Below are positions 1 through 7,353 of a stretch of 18,694 bases of DNA, piece after piece (positions within the stretch are counted from its first letter, which is position 1; the number at the start of each line of letters is the position of its first letter). The stretch comes from Candidatus Woesearchaeota archaeon. GTDB lineage: Archaea > Nanobdellota > Nanobdellia > SCGC-AAA011-G17 > GW2011-AR20. Position numbers and translations under genes: made by a program. The stretch spans positions 1-18,694 of the forward strand of contig JAGVZB010000001.1 of assembly GCA_018302915.1 (NCBI GenBank), given 5' to 3'. The notes below the pieces were generated by a model that was not told where the DNA came from, made no database searches, and saw only the letters and a list, made by a program, of their open reading frames with translations.

Positions 1-1
1 A

Positions 2-832
2 GAAGCATGGGAAGAAGTTGAGGTTAGTGACGAAGAAACAAAAAGTATAGACAATTCTGAAGACGAAACATTTGAATTAAACTTGACAATTCCTGATGAT
101 TTGGAAGATGGAAATTATAAATTATATGTGAAGGCATACAAAGAGGATGATGAGGATGAATTATGCAGGTCAAAAGGCATTGCATTGCAAATTCAGGGGA
201 TAGATGAATCATGCATAGATGAGGATGAGGATAATTTCTGCGAAGATGATGACTGCAATGACAATAATCCAAGAGTGCATCCTGGAGCAGTAGAATCATG
301 TAGTGATGCAATAGACAATGACTGTGATGGATTTACTGATTTTGCAGACAGTTCATGCCAGACAATTCCTGGAGAAGGAAAGCCTGGTGATTTAGGAAAT
401 GAATTTGGAGATGAAAAGGAAGATTTGACAGATTCTGACAATGATGGACTTCCTGATTATTGGGAGTATAATTTCTTCGGAAATTTGCTACAGGGGCCAA
501 ATGAAGATCCAGACAATGACGGGATAATTAATGTAGATGAATATATTGGGAATACAAATCCAAAAATATCCAATAAAAAATCCTCATTATTGATGATAAT
601 ATTAATCATTATCGGAATAATTGTCATAGCAGCAATATTCTTTATTGTAAAAAAGATAAAAAACAAGCCAAGAAGAGCAGCAGCCATAAATTATGGCATG
701 GACCAGAGCAATCAAAGCAAGCTGCAGCAGTTCATCCAGCAGGCAAAATCTCAGGGAATGAGCAGGCAGCAGATTAAAAATTCATTGTTAAATGCCGGAT
801 GGAAAGAAAATGACATTAATAAATTCTTATAA
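2..832 (+). CDS. Membrane-anchored surface protein with MopE-like metal-binding and Ca-binding repeats (5' end missing)
   Basis: The reading frame is open from the left edge, so the gene is 5'-truncated; 276 codons are visible. The TTG at 83 is internal, not a start. Nucleotides ~215-360 encode an Asp/Cys-rich segment (DCNDNNPRVHPG, then DAIDNDCDG) that matches the putative metal-binding motif of MopE-type secreted proteins. Nucleotides ~430-560 encode a thrombospondin-type-3/EF-hand-like pair (DSDNDGLPDYWE and DPDNDGIINVDEY), expected to bind calcium. A strongly hydrophobic helix (~nt 580-650) is followed by KKIKNKPRR, a stop-transfer signal placing the tail in the cytoplasm. The last ~40 residues (GMSRQQIKNSLLNAGW) resemble a small UBA-like three-helix tail. 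The ectodomain should therefore be outside and the tail inside. The specific function is unknown. It precedes the 868-5087 surface-gene row on the same strand. Confidence 0.8.
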   Translation, partial: EAWEEVEVSDEETKSIDNSEDETFELNLTIPDDLEDGNYKLYVKAYKEDDEDELCRSKGIALQIQGIDESCIDEDEDNFCEDDDCNDNNPRVHPGAVESCSDAIDNDCDGFTDFADSSCQTIPGEGKPGDLGNEFGDEKEDLTDSDNDGLPDYWEYNFFGNLLQGPNEDPDNDGIINVDEYIGNTNPKISNKKSSLLMIILIIIGIIVIAAIFFIVKKIKNKPRRAAAINYGMDQSNQSKLQQFIQQAKSQGMSRQQIKNSLLNAGWKENDINKFL

Positions 833-837
833 AAACA

Positions 838-845
838 TTTAAATA
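838..845 (+). promoter_or_regulatory. TATA box (box A) for the 868-5087 row
   Basis: TTTAAATA lies 23-30 nt before the ATG at 868, in the 35-nt gap after the previous stop. This spacing puts the transcript start at or next to the start codon, so the mRNA is probably leaderless. No Shine-Dalgarno sequence is seen before this ATG. Confidence 0.55.
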
Positions 846-867
846 TTATCCACCATATATTTTTATC

Positions 868-2031
868 ATGAAAAAAGCTCAGGCAGCACCATATTCCGGC
901 TCAAGTGTGGCCATTTTTATTCTTTTAATGGGTTTATTTCTTGCAGTATTTGTGTTATTGCTCCCTCCTGAAGAAAGGGAAATGCTTCTTTATCAGAATT
1001 TAACTGAAAACAAAGAAGAAAGCAAAGTATCGGAATCATTGATATTGGAGCAATCTCCCGGGGTTCTTAGGGTAAGCAAGGACGATGAAATAATTCACAA
1101 GATAGGTTCGATAAATCTTTACTCAAAGGAAGAGCCAAAAATAACTGATTTGGCTGCATCTCTTTACCTGGAAAGGTCATTGTTTTCTGAAACCAAGAGA
1201 AACCTGATGTTCAATATAAATGATCTGGAAAATCTGGAATCTGTAAATTTGGTTTTTTCAGCATCTGAAAGCAGGGGAAATTTGGTAATAAGCATTAATG
1301 GAATAATAATTTATGACAATAAGGTCTTAGGATTGGAGAACATTGTATTGCCAAGGGATATCCTTCAGAAAAATAATAACATAGAATTTTCACTGTCCTC
1401 TCCGGGAATAAACTTGTTTGGAAAGAATGTTTATAGGTTGTCAAATATAAAAATAAGGGAAAGTTATGAATTGACGAATACAAGGGAGTCTAGGGAGATT
1501 ATGTTAAGTGATCAGGAAACAGGAGATGGGGAATTAAGCTTCTTTTTGTATTGTAATAGTATAACTGGCGGTTCAAGGTTGAGGATCTTCATAAACAACG
1601 AAGAGATAAAGAATGAGGTTATTTCATGCACGACAATAGAAAGGAAGATAGAAATAAGCAAGAACGATATTGATACGGGAACAAATAGTCTCATGTTCCA
1701 GATAGACAAAGGGGATTACATATTCAATGAGATAGAATTGAATGTCAAGACGGAATTTAACGGTGCTGTTAATTACAAATTCCCAATAACAGAAAACCAA
1801 TATGATGATGTTCTTTCTGATGATAAAGAAGCAATTCTATACATGGAGTTCAACGATGATGAAATGAAAAAAGCAACAATAAGTGTGAATGGAAATGAGT
1901 TCTCTCTTGACACGGATGAAATTGATTATGAGGTAGATATCTCGAGGTTATTAAAGGAAAACAACAATTTCATAAAGATAATTCCATTGAAAGGGTTTAA
2001 CATTGACTTGTTAAGGATAACTCTTGAATAA
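868..2031 (+). CDS. N-terminally anchored protein with three ~98-residue beta-sandwich-like repeats
   Basis: 387 aa. The N-terminus reads MKKAQAAPYSG followed by a hydrophobic helix (residues ~14-33) and then LPPEEREMLL, which suggests a signal anchor with the bulk of the protein outside. KKAQAA resembles the start of pilin-like proteins of DPANN archaea, but the following residues do not fit a class III pilin. From about residue 110 the sequence repeats three times. The matching cores LVISINGI, LRIFINNE and ATISVNGN begin at residues 139, 238 and 336. Each is followed by a hydrophobic-polar strand pattern ending in NNNIEF, TNSLMF or NNFIKI. This looks like three copies of one beta-rich domain. 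No catalytic motif is visible, so the function is unknown. It is the first gene after the promoter, and the next gene starts 11 nt downstream. Confidence 0.8.
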   Translation: MKKAQAAPYSGSSVAIFILLMGLFLAVFVLLLPPEEREMLLYQNLTENKEESKVSESLILEQSPGVLRVSKDDEIIHKIGSINLYSKEEPKITDLAASLYLERSLFSETKRNLMFNINDLENLESVNLVFSASESRGNLVISINGIIIYDNKVLGLENIVLPRDILQKNNNIEFSLSSPGINLFGKNVYRLSNIKIRESYELTNTRESREIMLSDQETGDGELSFFLYCNSITGGSRLRIFINNEEIKNEVISCTTIERKIEISKNDIDTGTNSLMFQIDKGDYIFNEIELNVKTEFNGAVNYKFPITENQYDDVLSDDKEAILYMEFNDDEMKKATISVNGNEFSLDTDEIDYEVDISRLLKENNNFIKIIPLKGFNIDLLRITLE

Positions 2032-2042
2032 AGAGGTATATT

Positions 2043-3305
2043 ATGGCTTATGAAGAGGGTAGTATTCAGAAAGGGGCTTCTACTCCATTAAGGTGGATAG
2101 GGAAATTTATTGGCTTTACATTGGGGGTATTAATTATTATCCTTATTATTTTAACGCCATTGAGCATGGTTTACAAAAATAATGTTCTCTTTTCATATTA
2201 TTATAGTGAGATAACAGATCCTATCCTAAACACTGGTTTTGGAAATTTTATAAAAAAAGGTCTGTCTGCATTGACAATTCCCTTCAGCGAGGAGAAACAG
2301 GTAGAATTAATTGAATCTTATTCGTGGAAATCAACTATTGATGAAAATTCCATAAAGCAGGATTTGGGTGTGAAGATAACAAGCTTTGAATCAAATAGTG
2401 ATGTAATAGAAACAGAAAGATTTCAAAAAATGGAAGCAGTTGCAGAGGGTTATGCTTCTTCTACAGAGCCGGCAGAAATTGAATTTTCATGCATGACTGA
2501 AAGTAGTGAAGGAGAAGTTGCAAACCAAAATAATGTATTATTTATAAGTCCGTACAGGAAGGAGTCTTTTACAATAAAATGTGTTTATGAAAGGGAAGAT
2601 TTTGAAATAGAAGATAGTAAATCAACAGACGCCAAAAAGATACTGATAAAAGCATCATATGATTTCACGACAGAAGCTTACATACCAATTTACATAATAA
2701 AAAAAAGTATATTGGATTACAAAATAGAACAGGGAAATAAAGGCCAGATAAGATTTGATTATAATATTTTTGAAGAAGAGAATGTTCAGGATGAACATTT
2801 GAACAAACAGGATGGAACAGTAGAGTCAGTTTATACAAAAGGCCCGGTAAAACTAATATTAAGAAGCTTGTACACGCAGCCATATACGGAAGAAGGTCCA
2901 TTTGGATCAGGAAGTTATTACACTTTAGACATGAGAATTGATGATGATATTCAATGGACGGGAAACATTGAAAAAATAAATGAATTAGATATGTTAGTGC
3001 CCCAAGAAATAGATATATTTTCTGAGAATTTTGAATATTCAATGGAAGAGGATAATTTTAAAGTGTACAAAGCAAAAGATTCCTTGCTCCAGGAGTTAAA
3101 TGATGTATGCAAACCAACAAAACAAAGCAAGTTGAAGGAATTGATAGATGAAGATTGCTGGAGAAGAGGCAACATGATGGCAAGTCTGGAATTCTCAATA
3201 AACAACCCTTCAGATGAACTTTCAAAAACATTTATAAGAGCAAAAATAAATTACAAATTCAGCGATGAAAAGCAGGATACAATTACATTCCTAAACACAG
3301 TATAA
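2043..3305 (+). CDS. Single-pass membrane protein of unknown function (surface protein family)
   Basis: 420 aa. A short polar N-terminus is followed by one hydrophobic helix (residues ~20-44, GFTLGVLIIILIILTPLSMV) and a long soluble region, presumably extracellular. GAGGT at 2033-2037 lies 5 nt before the ATG, a good archaeal Shine-Dalgarno, as expected for an internal operon gene. The segment ILIKASYDFTTEAYIPIYII and the C-terminal AKINYKFSDEKQDTITF resemble matching segments in the two lipoproteins that follow (for example ARVCYPYQTKTDIPICV and LSYMYTDTTSKEVTIF). The three are therefore probably diverged tandem copies. There are three Cys in the ectodomain besides CKP/DCW near residues 350-370. 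No enzymatic motif was recognised. Confidence 0.8.
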   Translation: MAYEEGSIQKGASTPLRWIGKFIGFTLGVLIIILIILTPLSMVYKNNVLFSYYYSEITDPILNTGFGNFIKKGLSALTIPFSEEKQVELIESYSWKSTIDENSIKQDLGVKITSFESNSDVIETERFQKMEAVAEGYASSTEPAEIEFSCMTESSEGEVANQNNVLFISPYRKESFTIKCVYEREDFEIEDSKSTDAKKILIKASYDFTTEAYIPIYIIKKSILDYKIEQGNKGQIRFDYNIFEEENVQDEHLNKQDGTVESVYTKGPVKLILRSLYTQPYTEEGPFGSGSYYTLDMRIDDDIQWTGNIEKINELDMLVPQEIDIFSENFEYSMEEDNFKVYKAKDSLLQELNDVCKPTKQSKLKELIDEDCWRRGNMMASLEFSINNPSDELSKTFIRAKINYKFSDEKQDTITFLNTV

Positions 3306-3306
3306 G

Positions 3307-4176
3307 ATGAAAACAAACAAAAATAAAATATTTTTGATGTATCAAAAACAGAAATCTTTTATTAAAATAATAATAGCACTATCCTTAATACTTCTGACAG
3401 CCTGCTCTGCATCCCAGCAGGGAAAAGGCTCTGGAACTCCGGATGGTTTGCATATAACTTTTCTCGAATTGCAGCCAAGGACAGAATTAAGGCAGAATGA
3501 ATTCTTTGACATTGGTTTAAAGCTTGAGAACAGGGCAGAATGTGATATTCAGGGAGAGATTTGTGTAAGAGATACTTTGGCAGAATCAATTTCAGGAGTC
3601 CAGGATGATTGTCAATCATTTGAGTTAAGAAAAAAAGATGGTAATACAATAGATTCAGAAAATATTTACTTCACGGATAATTCATACTCATCTGTGTCGG
3701 GGGACTTGACTTCAACAATAATAGCAAAAGCAAGGTATTCCTGCTCGATACAATTAACTCCTCAGGTTTGCGTAAAGCCGACAATAGAGGATGAAACGAT
3801 ATGCAGGACCAAGGAAACTTTATCACCTTCAACTTTAGGATTAAGGTCAGCGCCAATAACTGTTTCCTCTATAGATAAGATATTGATACCTCAAAAAGAT
3901 AGCATCAAATTGGAAACATCAATTCACTTAAGGAAAATGCCTGAAGGAAATTCTGATAATTTCAATATTAATGTTGAATATGAAGGTTATGGGCAGTTAA
4001 ACTGCAGGGATCTGGACAGGTTAAATTTCAAAACAAACACCGAAAACATTATTAATTGTGAAATCTCAGTAAATGTAGAGGATATAGAGGAAAATCCATT
4101 AAAAATAAGCTTGAATTATGTTTATGAAACATCAGAATCAAAGCAAATAATTATAATAAAAGAAGGTGATAAATGA
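3307..4176 (+). CDS. Predicted lipoprotein, surface protein family member
   Basis: 289 aa. The hydrophobic segment FIKIIIALSLILLTAC ends in a lipobox-like LTAC with the candidate lipidated Cys at residue 33. A start at ATG 3337 (residue 11) would give a more normal signal length and is a real alternative; neither start has a clear Shine-Dalgarno. The mature part is beta-rich and Cys-containing, with NEFFDIGLKLENRAECDI suggesting a CARDB/immunoglobulin-like fold. The segments IIAKARYS, PQVCVKP, LRSAPITVSSIDK and LKISLNYVYETSESK line up with IIRARVCY, IPICVKS, VSSAPIQINSVTEK and LRLTLSYMYTDTTSK of the next gene, so the two are paralogues. It starts 1 nt after the previous stop. The function is unknown. 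Confidence 0.8.
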   Translation: MKTNKNKIFLMYQKQKSFIKIIIALSLILLTACSASQQGKGSGTPDGLHITFLELQPRTELRQNEFFDIGLKLENRAECDIQGEICVRDTLAESISGVQDDCQSFELRKKDGNTIDSENIYFTDNSYSSVSGDLTSTIIAKARYSCSIQLTPQVCVKPTIEDETICRTKETLSPSTLGLRSAPITVSSIDKILIPQKDSIKLETSIHLRKMPEGNSDNFNINVEYEGYGQLNCRDLDRLNFKTNTENIINCEISVNVEDIEENPLKISLNYVYETSESKQIIIIKEGDK

Positions 4177-5087
4177 TGAAAAAATATGTGATTATTGGTT
4201 TTCTCGCATTATTATTAGTTTTATCTGGTTGTCAAAAAGAAGATGAAGGAAAAACATCAACTTTTTATGGTGGAACTGATGGGGTTTCAATAGAATTTAA
4301 GGATGCAGCTCCGCCTGATCAGTTCAACCAGGGAGAAGAAATTCCAGTTTCTGTTGTATTGAAAAATTCTGGAGAGTATGATATTGTTTCTGGAAATGCA
4401 GAGGCGGAAATCTACGGGATTAATCTTGAAACATTCAATCTTCCAAAAGGTTACAAGAGTGCCACTGGTATATTAAGGGGAAAGGGTGAATTCAACCTAG
4501 AGGGCGGGGAGAGGGAGATAGATTTCGGAAATTTAAAGTACGATGAAGAAGTCATAAATTCAAGGGATACTATAATAAGGGCCCGTGTATGTTATCCATA
4601 CCAGACAAAGACAGATATCCCAATATGTGTAAAATCATCAACATCTGAGGAGGTTGGAGAGGCAGTTTGTTCTATCGAAGGGGAAAAAATGGCAGAAGGG
4701 ACAGTATCAAGCGCACCAATACAAATAAATTCAGTGACTGAAAAAACCAGGGGAAGCAACCAAGTAAGATTTGATATAAAAGTGGAAAACAAAGGTGTTG
4801 GAAAGGTTTATTCCAATGAATTGTCATGTGATAGCCTGGAAGATTATCAGGTAGAATCAGGAAGCAAAGACAAGATATTGCTTGAAGTCATAAATCCGAC
4901 AGGGGTTGTATGTGGATTCAGGTCAGGGGAAGACTCAAACAAGGGAATTATAGAATTGGACAATGGCATAGAGACTGTAAGCTGCTGGATGGAAGCAGAT
5001 GATACCTATACAGATACGTTAAGACTGACATTAAGTTATATGTACACTGATACTACATCAAAAGAAGTGACTATTTTTGAGAAATAA
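4173..5087 (+). CDS. Predicted lipoprotein, paralogue of the preceding gene
   Basis: 304 aa. The signal peptide KKYVIIGFLALLLVLSGC ends in a clear lipobox (LSGC, lipid Cys at residue 20), followed by a polar linker and a beta-rich extracellular part. QGEEIPVSVVLKNSGEYDI looks like a CARDB/immunoglobulin-type strand pattern. It overlaps the previous gene by 4 nt (ATGA). GGTGA at 4165-4169 is 3 nt from the first ATG and 6 nt from the second (4176), so the second Met may be the true start. The body contains several Cys (CYPYQ, PICVKSS, AVCSIEG, LSCDS, VVCGF, VSCWM) that could form disulphides outside the cell. Sequence parallels with the two preceding genes support a tandem duplication. No known function was recognised. 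Confidence 0.82.
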   Translation: MMKKYVIIGFLALLLVLSGCQKEDEGKTSTFYGGTDGVSIEFKDAAPPDQFNQGEEIPVSVVLKNSGEYDIVSGNAEAEIYGINLETFNLPKGYKSATGILRGKGEFNLEGGEREIDFGNLKYDEEVINSRDTIIRARVCYPYQTKTDIPICVKSSTSEEVGEAVCSIEGEKMAEGTVSSAPIQINSVTEKTRGSNQVRFDIKVENKGVGKVYSNELSCDSLEDYQVESGSKDKILLEVINPTGVVCGFRSGEDSNKGIIELDNGIETVSCWMEADDTYTDTLRLTLSYMYTDTTSKEVTIFEK

Positions 5088-5089
5088 TC

Positions 5090-5098
5090 TTTTTAAAT
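5090..5098 (+). promoter_or_regulatory. TATA box for the glycosylase gene
   Basis: TTTTTAAAT sits 22-30 nt before the ATG at 5120, within the 32-nt gap after the lipoprotein stop. This fits a leaderless transcript. The T-rich tract around it (5088-5117) could also serve as a poly-T terminator for the upstream row. Confidence 0.5.
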
Positions 5099-5119
5099 TT
5101 TCTTTTTATTGTTTTTAGT

Positions 5120-5647
5120 ATGGAAATTGAAGAAATAAAGGAAGAGATAATCAAAGCATCTAAAAATCATGAATTGTACAATAATGTCCTGAAGACAAAA
5201 GGGAATATAGTGATAAACAGGGGCTCTGAAAAGCCTGATTTTCTGTTCATAGGTGAAGCTCCCGGATTTACCGAGAATAAAATGGGGTTGCCTTTTGTGG
5301 GAAGAAGCGGGAAAATACTTGATATGTGGATAAGTACTGGAATAAAAAATTATGGCGTCATTAATACTGTTCCTATGATCCCTTTGGACAAAGATGGAAA
5401 GATAAGGCCTCCGACAAAGGAGGAAATAAATTATTTCAGGCCACTAATAAATAAGTTGATAAAAATCATGAATCCTGGATATATAATCTGCGTGGGAAAA
5501 AGTGCATCGAATTTTCTTAATGAAAATTTTAGGTTATGTGAATGGAATAAAAATGTTGGATTTATATATCATCCTTCATTTTACCTGAGAAATGGGGCTG
5601 ATGGCATGAATGACTTCAAAAAATTAATGGAAAAAATTCAAAACTAG
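5120..5647 (+). CDS. Uracil-DNA glycosylase superfamily protein, family-4-like, without Fe-S cysteines
   Basis: 175 aa. Family 4 uracil-DNA glycosylases remove uracil from DNA to start base-excision repair. Visible hallmarks are motif A GEAPG (residues 45-49), then GLPFVGRSGKILD (56-68), the INTVPMIP strand (81-88), RPPTKEEI (96-103), the core strand PGYIICVGKSA (119-129), and the C-terminal motif HPSFYLRNG (151-159) with the active-site His. Family 4 enzymes normally carry four Fe-S cluster cysteines, two near the N-terminus and two in the middle. Here the N-terminal region (KASKNHELYNN) and the middle (EEINYFRPL) have none. The only Cys are residues 124 and 140, so no 4Fe-4S cluster is expected. 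Substrate range and activity are therefore uncertain. The stop overlaps the convergent PAC2 gene by 4 nt. Confidence 0.85.
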   Translation: MEIEEIKEEIIKASKNHELYNNVLKTKGNIVINRGSEKPDFLFIGEAPGFTENKMGLPFVGRSGKILDMWISTGIKNYGVINTVPMIPLDKDGKIRPPTKEEINYFRPLINKLIKIMNPGYIICVGKSASNFLNENFRLCEWNKNVGFIYHPSFYLRNGADGMNDFKKLMEKIQN

Positions 5648-6405
5648 CCTATATAGCTAACTTCTTGATTGGGTTTTACCTGTGTAAATCCTGTGATTTC
5701 CTGTGTTTTATTCTTGATTTCCTTTTCAATTTCTTTTATTTCTTTTTCCAGTGAGCCAAAATCCAGATCAAATTTGAATTTACTGTCCAAAACTTTCAGC
5801 AGTTCTCTTGCACCCTTAATTCCAAGGTAATTTGGATGTCCGAAAGTTTGGCTTAACAGGCAAATGGCATCTATTTCATATTCCTTTGCTAATCCGATTA
5901 ATAATCCTGTAACACCAATTATCGGACCGACAGTGCCGAATATCTCATTGTTGATCCTTTTGTCATTGAAAAATTTCATTATTTCTTTTGAGTTTCCTGT
6001 TGCATAGACTTTTGGATTGTTTGGAATCTTTGGCAATCCTATCCCTGCGAGGGTGATTATCTTTTTGCCATTAAACTTCTTGAATAATTTTAATACTTCA
6101 TGACAGAATTCATAGCTTCCGATTTCATCAACGGGCTGGACATCTCCACCTAAGAAAATAAATTCTTTTTCCTTAATTTTTTTGTAATAAAATGTAATCC
6201 TAGGTAAATCAATCAGGTTATCTTCATTGACAAATACTGAATTTGGAAATTTGTGGGAATAAATCTCCAAGAAAGCCTGTGCATTAAGGCTGTCCACTAT
6301 GTAATCTAGGGTTATTTTCCCGACATTGCCTATCCCTGGCAATCCCTCTATTAAAATTGGATTATTGAAATTGATTTTTTTTAATATTTTAATTTTAAAG
6401 CTCAT
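5644..6405 (-). CDS. PAC2 family protein (proteasome assembly chaperone-like)
   Basis: 253 aa from the ATG at 6405. PAC2-family proteins in archaea are related to eukaryotic proteasome assembly chaperones. Key features are NPILIEGLPGIGNVGKITLDY (nucleoside-phosphorylase-like fold start), KFPNSVFV, the FIFLGGDVQPVD strand, IITLAGIG, GTVGPIIGVTGLLIGLAKEY and CLLSQTFGHPNYLGIKGARELL. The last ~45 residues are a charged helix (SLEKEIKEIEKEIKNKTQEI). The frame extends upstream to 6498, but those codons are out-of-frame nop10 and lack similarity to PAC2. The ATG at 6405 overlaps the nop10 stop by 4 nt (ATGA), so that start is chosen. It is the last gene of the aIF2-alpha - nop10 - PAC2 unit, an order seen in many archaea. 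The family is clear; the exact role in this organism is inferred. Confidence 0.9.
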   Translation of the reverse strand: MSFKIKILKKINFNNPILIEGLPGIGNVGKITLDYIVDSLNAQAFLEIYSHKFPNSVFVNEDNLIDLPRITFYYKKIKEKEFIFLGGDVQPVDEIGSYEFCHEVLKLFKKFNGKKIITLAGIGLPKIPNNPKVYATGNSKEIMKFFNDKRINNEIFGTVGPIIGVTGLLIGLAKEYEIDAICLLSQTFGHPNYLGIKGARELLKVLDSKFKFDLDFGSLEKEIKEIEKEIKNKTQEITGFTQVKPNQEVSYIG

Positions 6406-6554
6406 TTTTTCTTTGCAAGCCTCCTGTAATGGCCGTACTTGTCCTCGATGCTGTATTTGGCAGGCCTTGGATCTATGGCTTTCCCGCCACAAGTGCATTT
6501 ATCCTTAATGGTATAATTACCGCAATCATTGCATTTCAAGATAATCTTAGGCAT
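6402..6554 (-). CDS. nop10: Ribosome biogenesis protein Nop10
   Basis: 50 aa. Nop10 is a small subunit of H/ACA ribonucleoprotein, which pseudouridylates rRNA together with Cbf5, Gar1 and L7Ae. The sequence starts MPKIILKCNDCGNYTIKD, continues with KCTCGG, and ends with the signature PRPAKYSIEDKYGHYRRLAK, which contacts Cbf5. The two Cys pairs (CNDC and CTC) form the zinc ribbon of archaeal Nop10. The length is normal for the family. It begins inside the 3' end of the aIF2-alpha gene (8-nt overlap) and its TGA overlaps the PAC2 ATG by 4 nt, so the three are translationally linked. The aIF2-alpha/Nop10 pairing is a conserved archaeal context and supports the call. Confidence 0.95.
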   Translation of the reverse strand: MPKIILKCNDCGNYTIKDKCTCGGKAIDPRPAKYSIEDKYGHYRRLAKKK

Positions 6555-7320
6555 TTTTCCTGTCAAACTCGGCTTCAGCTTTTAATTTCTTTGCCAATTG
6601 CATGCTTGAATCAACTGCTTCCTTTAGTCTGGTTTCAGCTTTCTTATAATCACTATCCTCTATGCTTAGTTTATATTTTGGAGCGCCTAAATAAATTATA
6701 TTAACTCCTTTTGCAATAAGGTTATTCAGGATTTTTTTTATTATTTCAACGCCGTTGCTCTCTTTTGTTGAAATCTTAAATATTCCTTTTATATAAACAA
6801 TAGGTGGTTTCATCTTTTCCTTGACAGCTTCCTCTATTCTTATGGCAATATCATCCCTTATCCCTATCTTGCTTAATTTCATGTCATTATTGACGATTTC
6901 CTGAAAGCATTCACTCAGGCTTTCATAATTTTCAAGAATTTTATAACCTGCTTCTTTGTACATTTTTTCCATGTCTAATTTCAAGTCTTTGCCGATATTT
7001 TCCAGTAATTTCTCTGCCTTTATCTCTTGCTTGTATTCATCATTCTTCTTCCTTTTTTGGGATAAATTAACCCTTCTGAGGGACAAGTCAATATGCCCTC
7101 TTTCCTTGTTGATTCTGATAACCTTGCAGATTATTTTTTTCCCCTCAACAACATAATCTCTGATGTTCCTTATCCTTCCCGGGCTTACCTCGGAAATATG
7201 GACCATCCCCTCCTTGCTGTATTCATCAAGATTAACAAAGACAGAATTTGGCAAAACCTTCTTCACAGTGCATATAACAACATCATTCACTTCAGGTATT
7301 CCTTTCTTCTTGTAAAACAT
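6547..7320 (-). CDS. eif2a: Translation initiation factor aIF2, alpha subunit
   Basis: 257 aa, the usual archaeal length. With beta and gamma subunits, aIF2 delivers initiator Met-tRNA to the small ribosomal subunit. Residues ~10-85 form an S1-type OB fold (GIPEVNDVVICTVKKVLPNSVFVNLDEY and EGMVHISEVSPGRIRNIRDYV). Residues ~90-170 form the helical middle domain, and ~175-245 form the alpha-beta domain that binds gamma (PPIVYIKGIFKISTKESNG, KGVNIIYLGAPKYKLSIE). The SEVSPGRIRNI loop corresponds to the region of eIF2-alpha around the regulatory Ser51. A TATA box 24-33 nt upstream indicates its own leaderless transcript. It lies downstream of the Tat-lipoprotein gene, which separates it from eS27/eL42/GINS. 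Confidence 0.95.
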   Translation of the reverse strand: MFYKKKGIPEVNDVVICTVKKVLPNSVFVNLDEYSKEGMVHISEVSPGRIRNIRDYVVEGKKIICKVIRINKERGHIDLSLRRVNLSQKRKKNDEYKQEIKAEKLLENIGKDLKLDMEKMYKEAGYKILENYESLSECFQEIVNNDMKLSKIGIRDDIAIRIEEAVKEKMKPPIVYIKGIFKISTKESNGVEIIKKILNNLIAKGVNIIYLGAPKYKLSIEDSDYKKAETRLKEAVDSSMQLAKKLKAEAEFDRKNA

Positions 7321-7343
7321 TTTAAAAGAAAAATAAGAAATGG

Positions 7344-7353
7344 ATTTATAAAT
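7344..7353 (-). promoter_or_regulatory. TATA box for aIF2-alpha - nop10 - PAC2
   Basis: The palindrome ATTTATAAAT lies 24-33 nt before the aIF2-alpha ATG (7320). It contains the stop codon of the upstream Tat-lipoprotein gene (TAA at 7348-7346), so promoter and coding end are fused. The spacing predicts a leaderless mRNA. Confidence 0.6.

Noticed and set aside
83..85. TTG as the start of the first gene
   Set aside because: The frame is open upstream to the window edge with similar acidic coding sequence, so this codon is internal to a truncated gene.
2665..3042. Minus-strand open frame of 125 codons inside the membrane-protein gene
   Set aside because: It is antisense to a gene with a good Shine-Dalgarno and clear paralogues, and its own sequence has no family features.
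5087..5120. Hairpin terminator after the lipoprotein row
   Set aside because: No stem is visible. Only a T-rich tract is present, which could terminate in archaea but overlaps the next gene's TATA box.
6406..6498. Upstream extension of the PAC2 frame (31 extra codons beginning at 6498)
   Set aside because: These codons overlap nop10 out of frame and have no PAC2 similarity. The ATG at 6405 overlaps the nop10 stop as ATGA, the pattern used elsewhere in the window.
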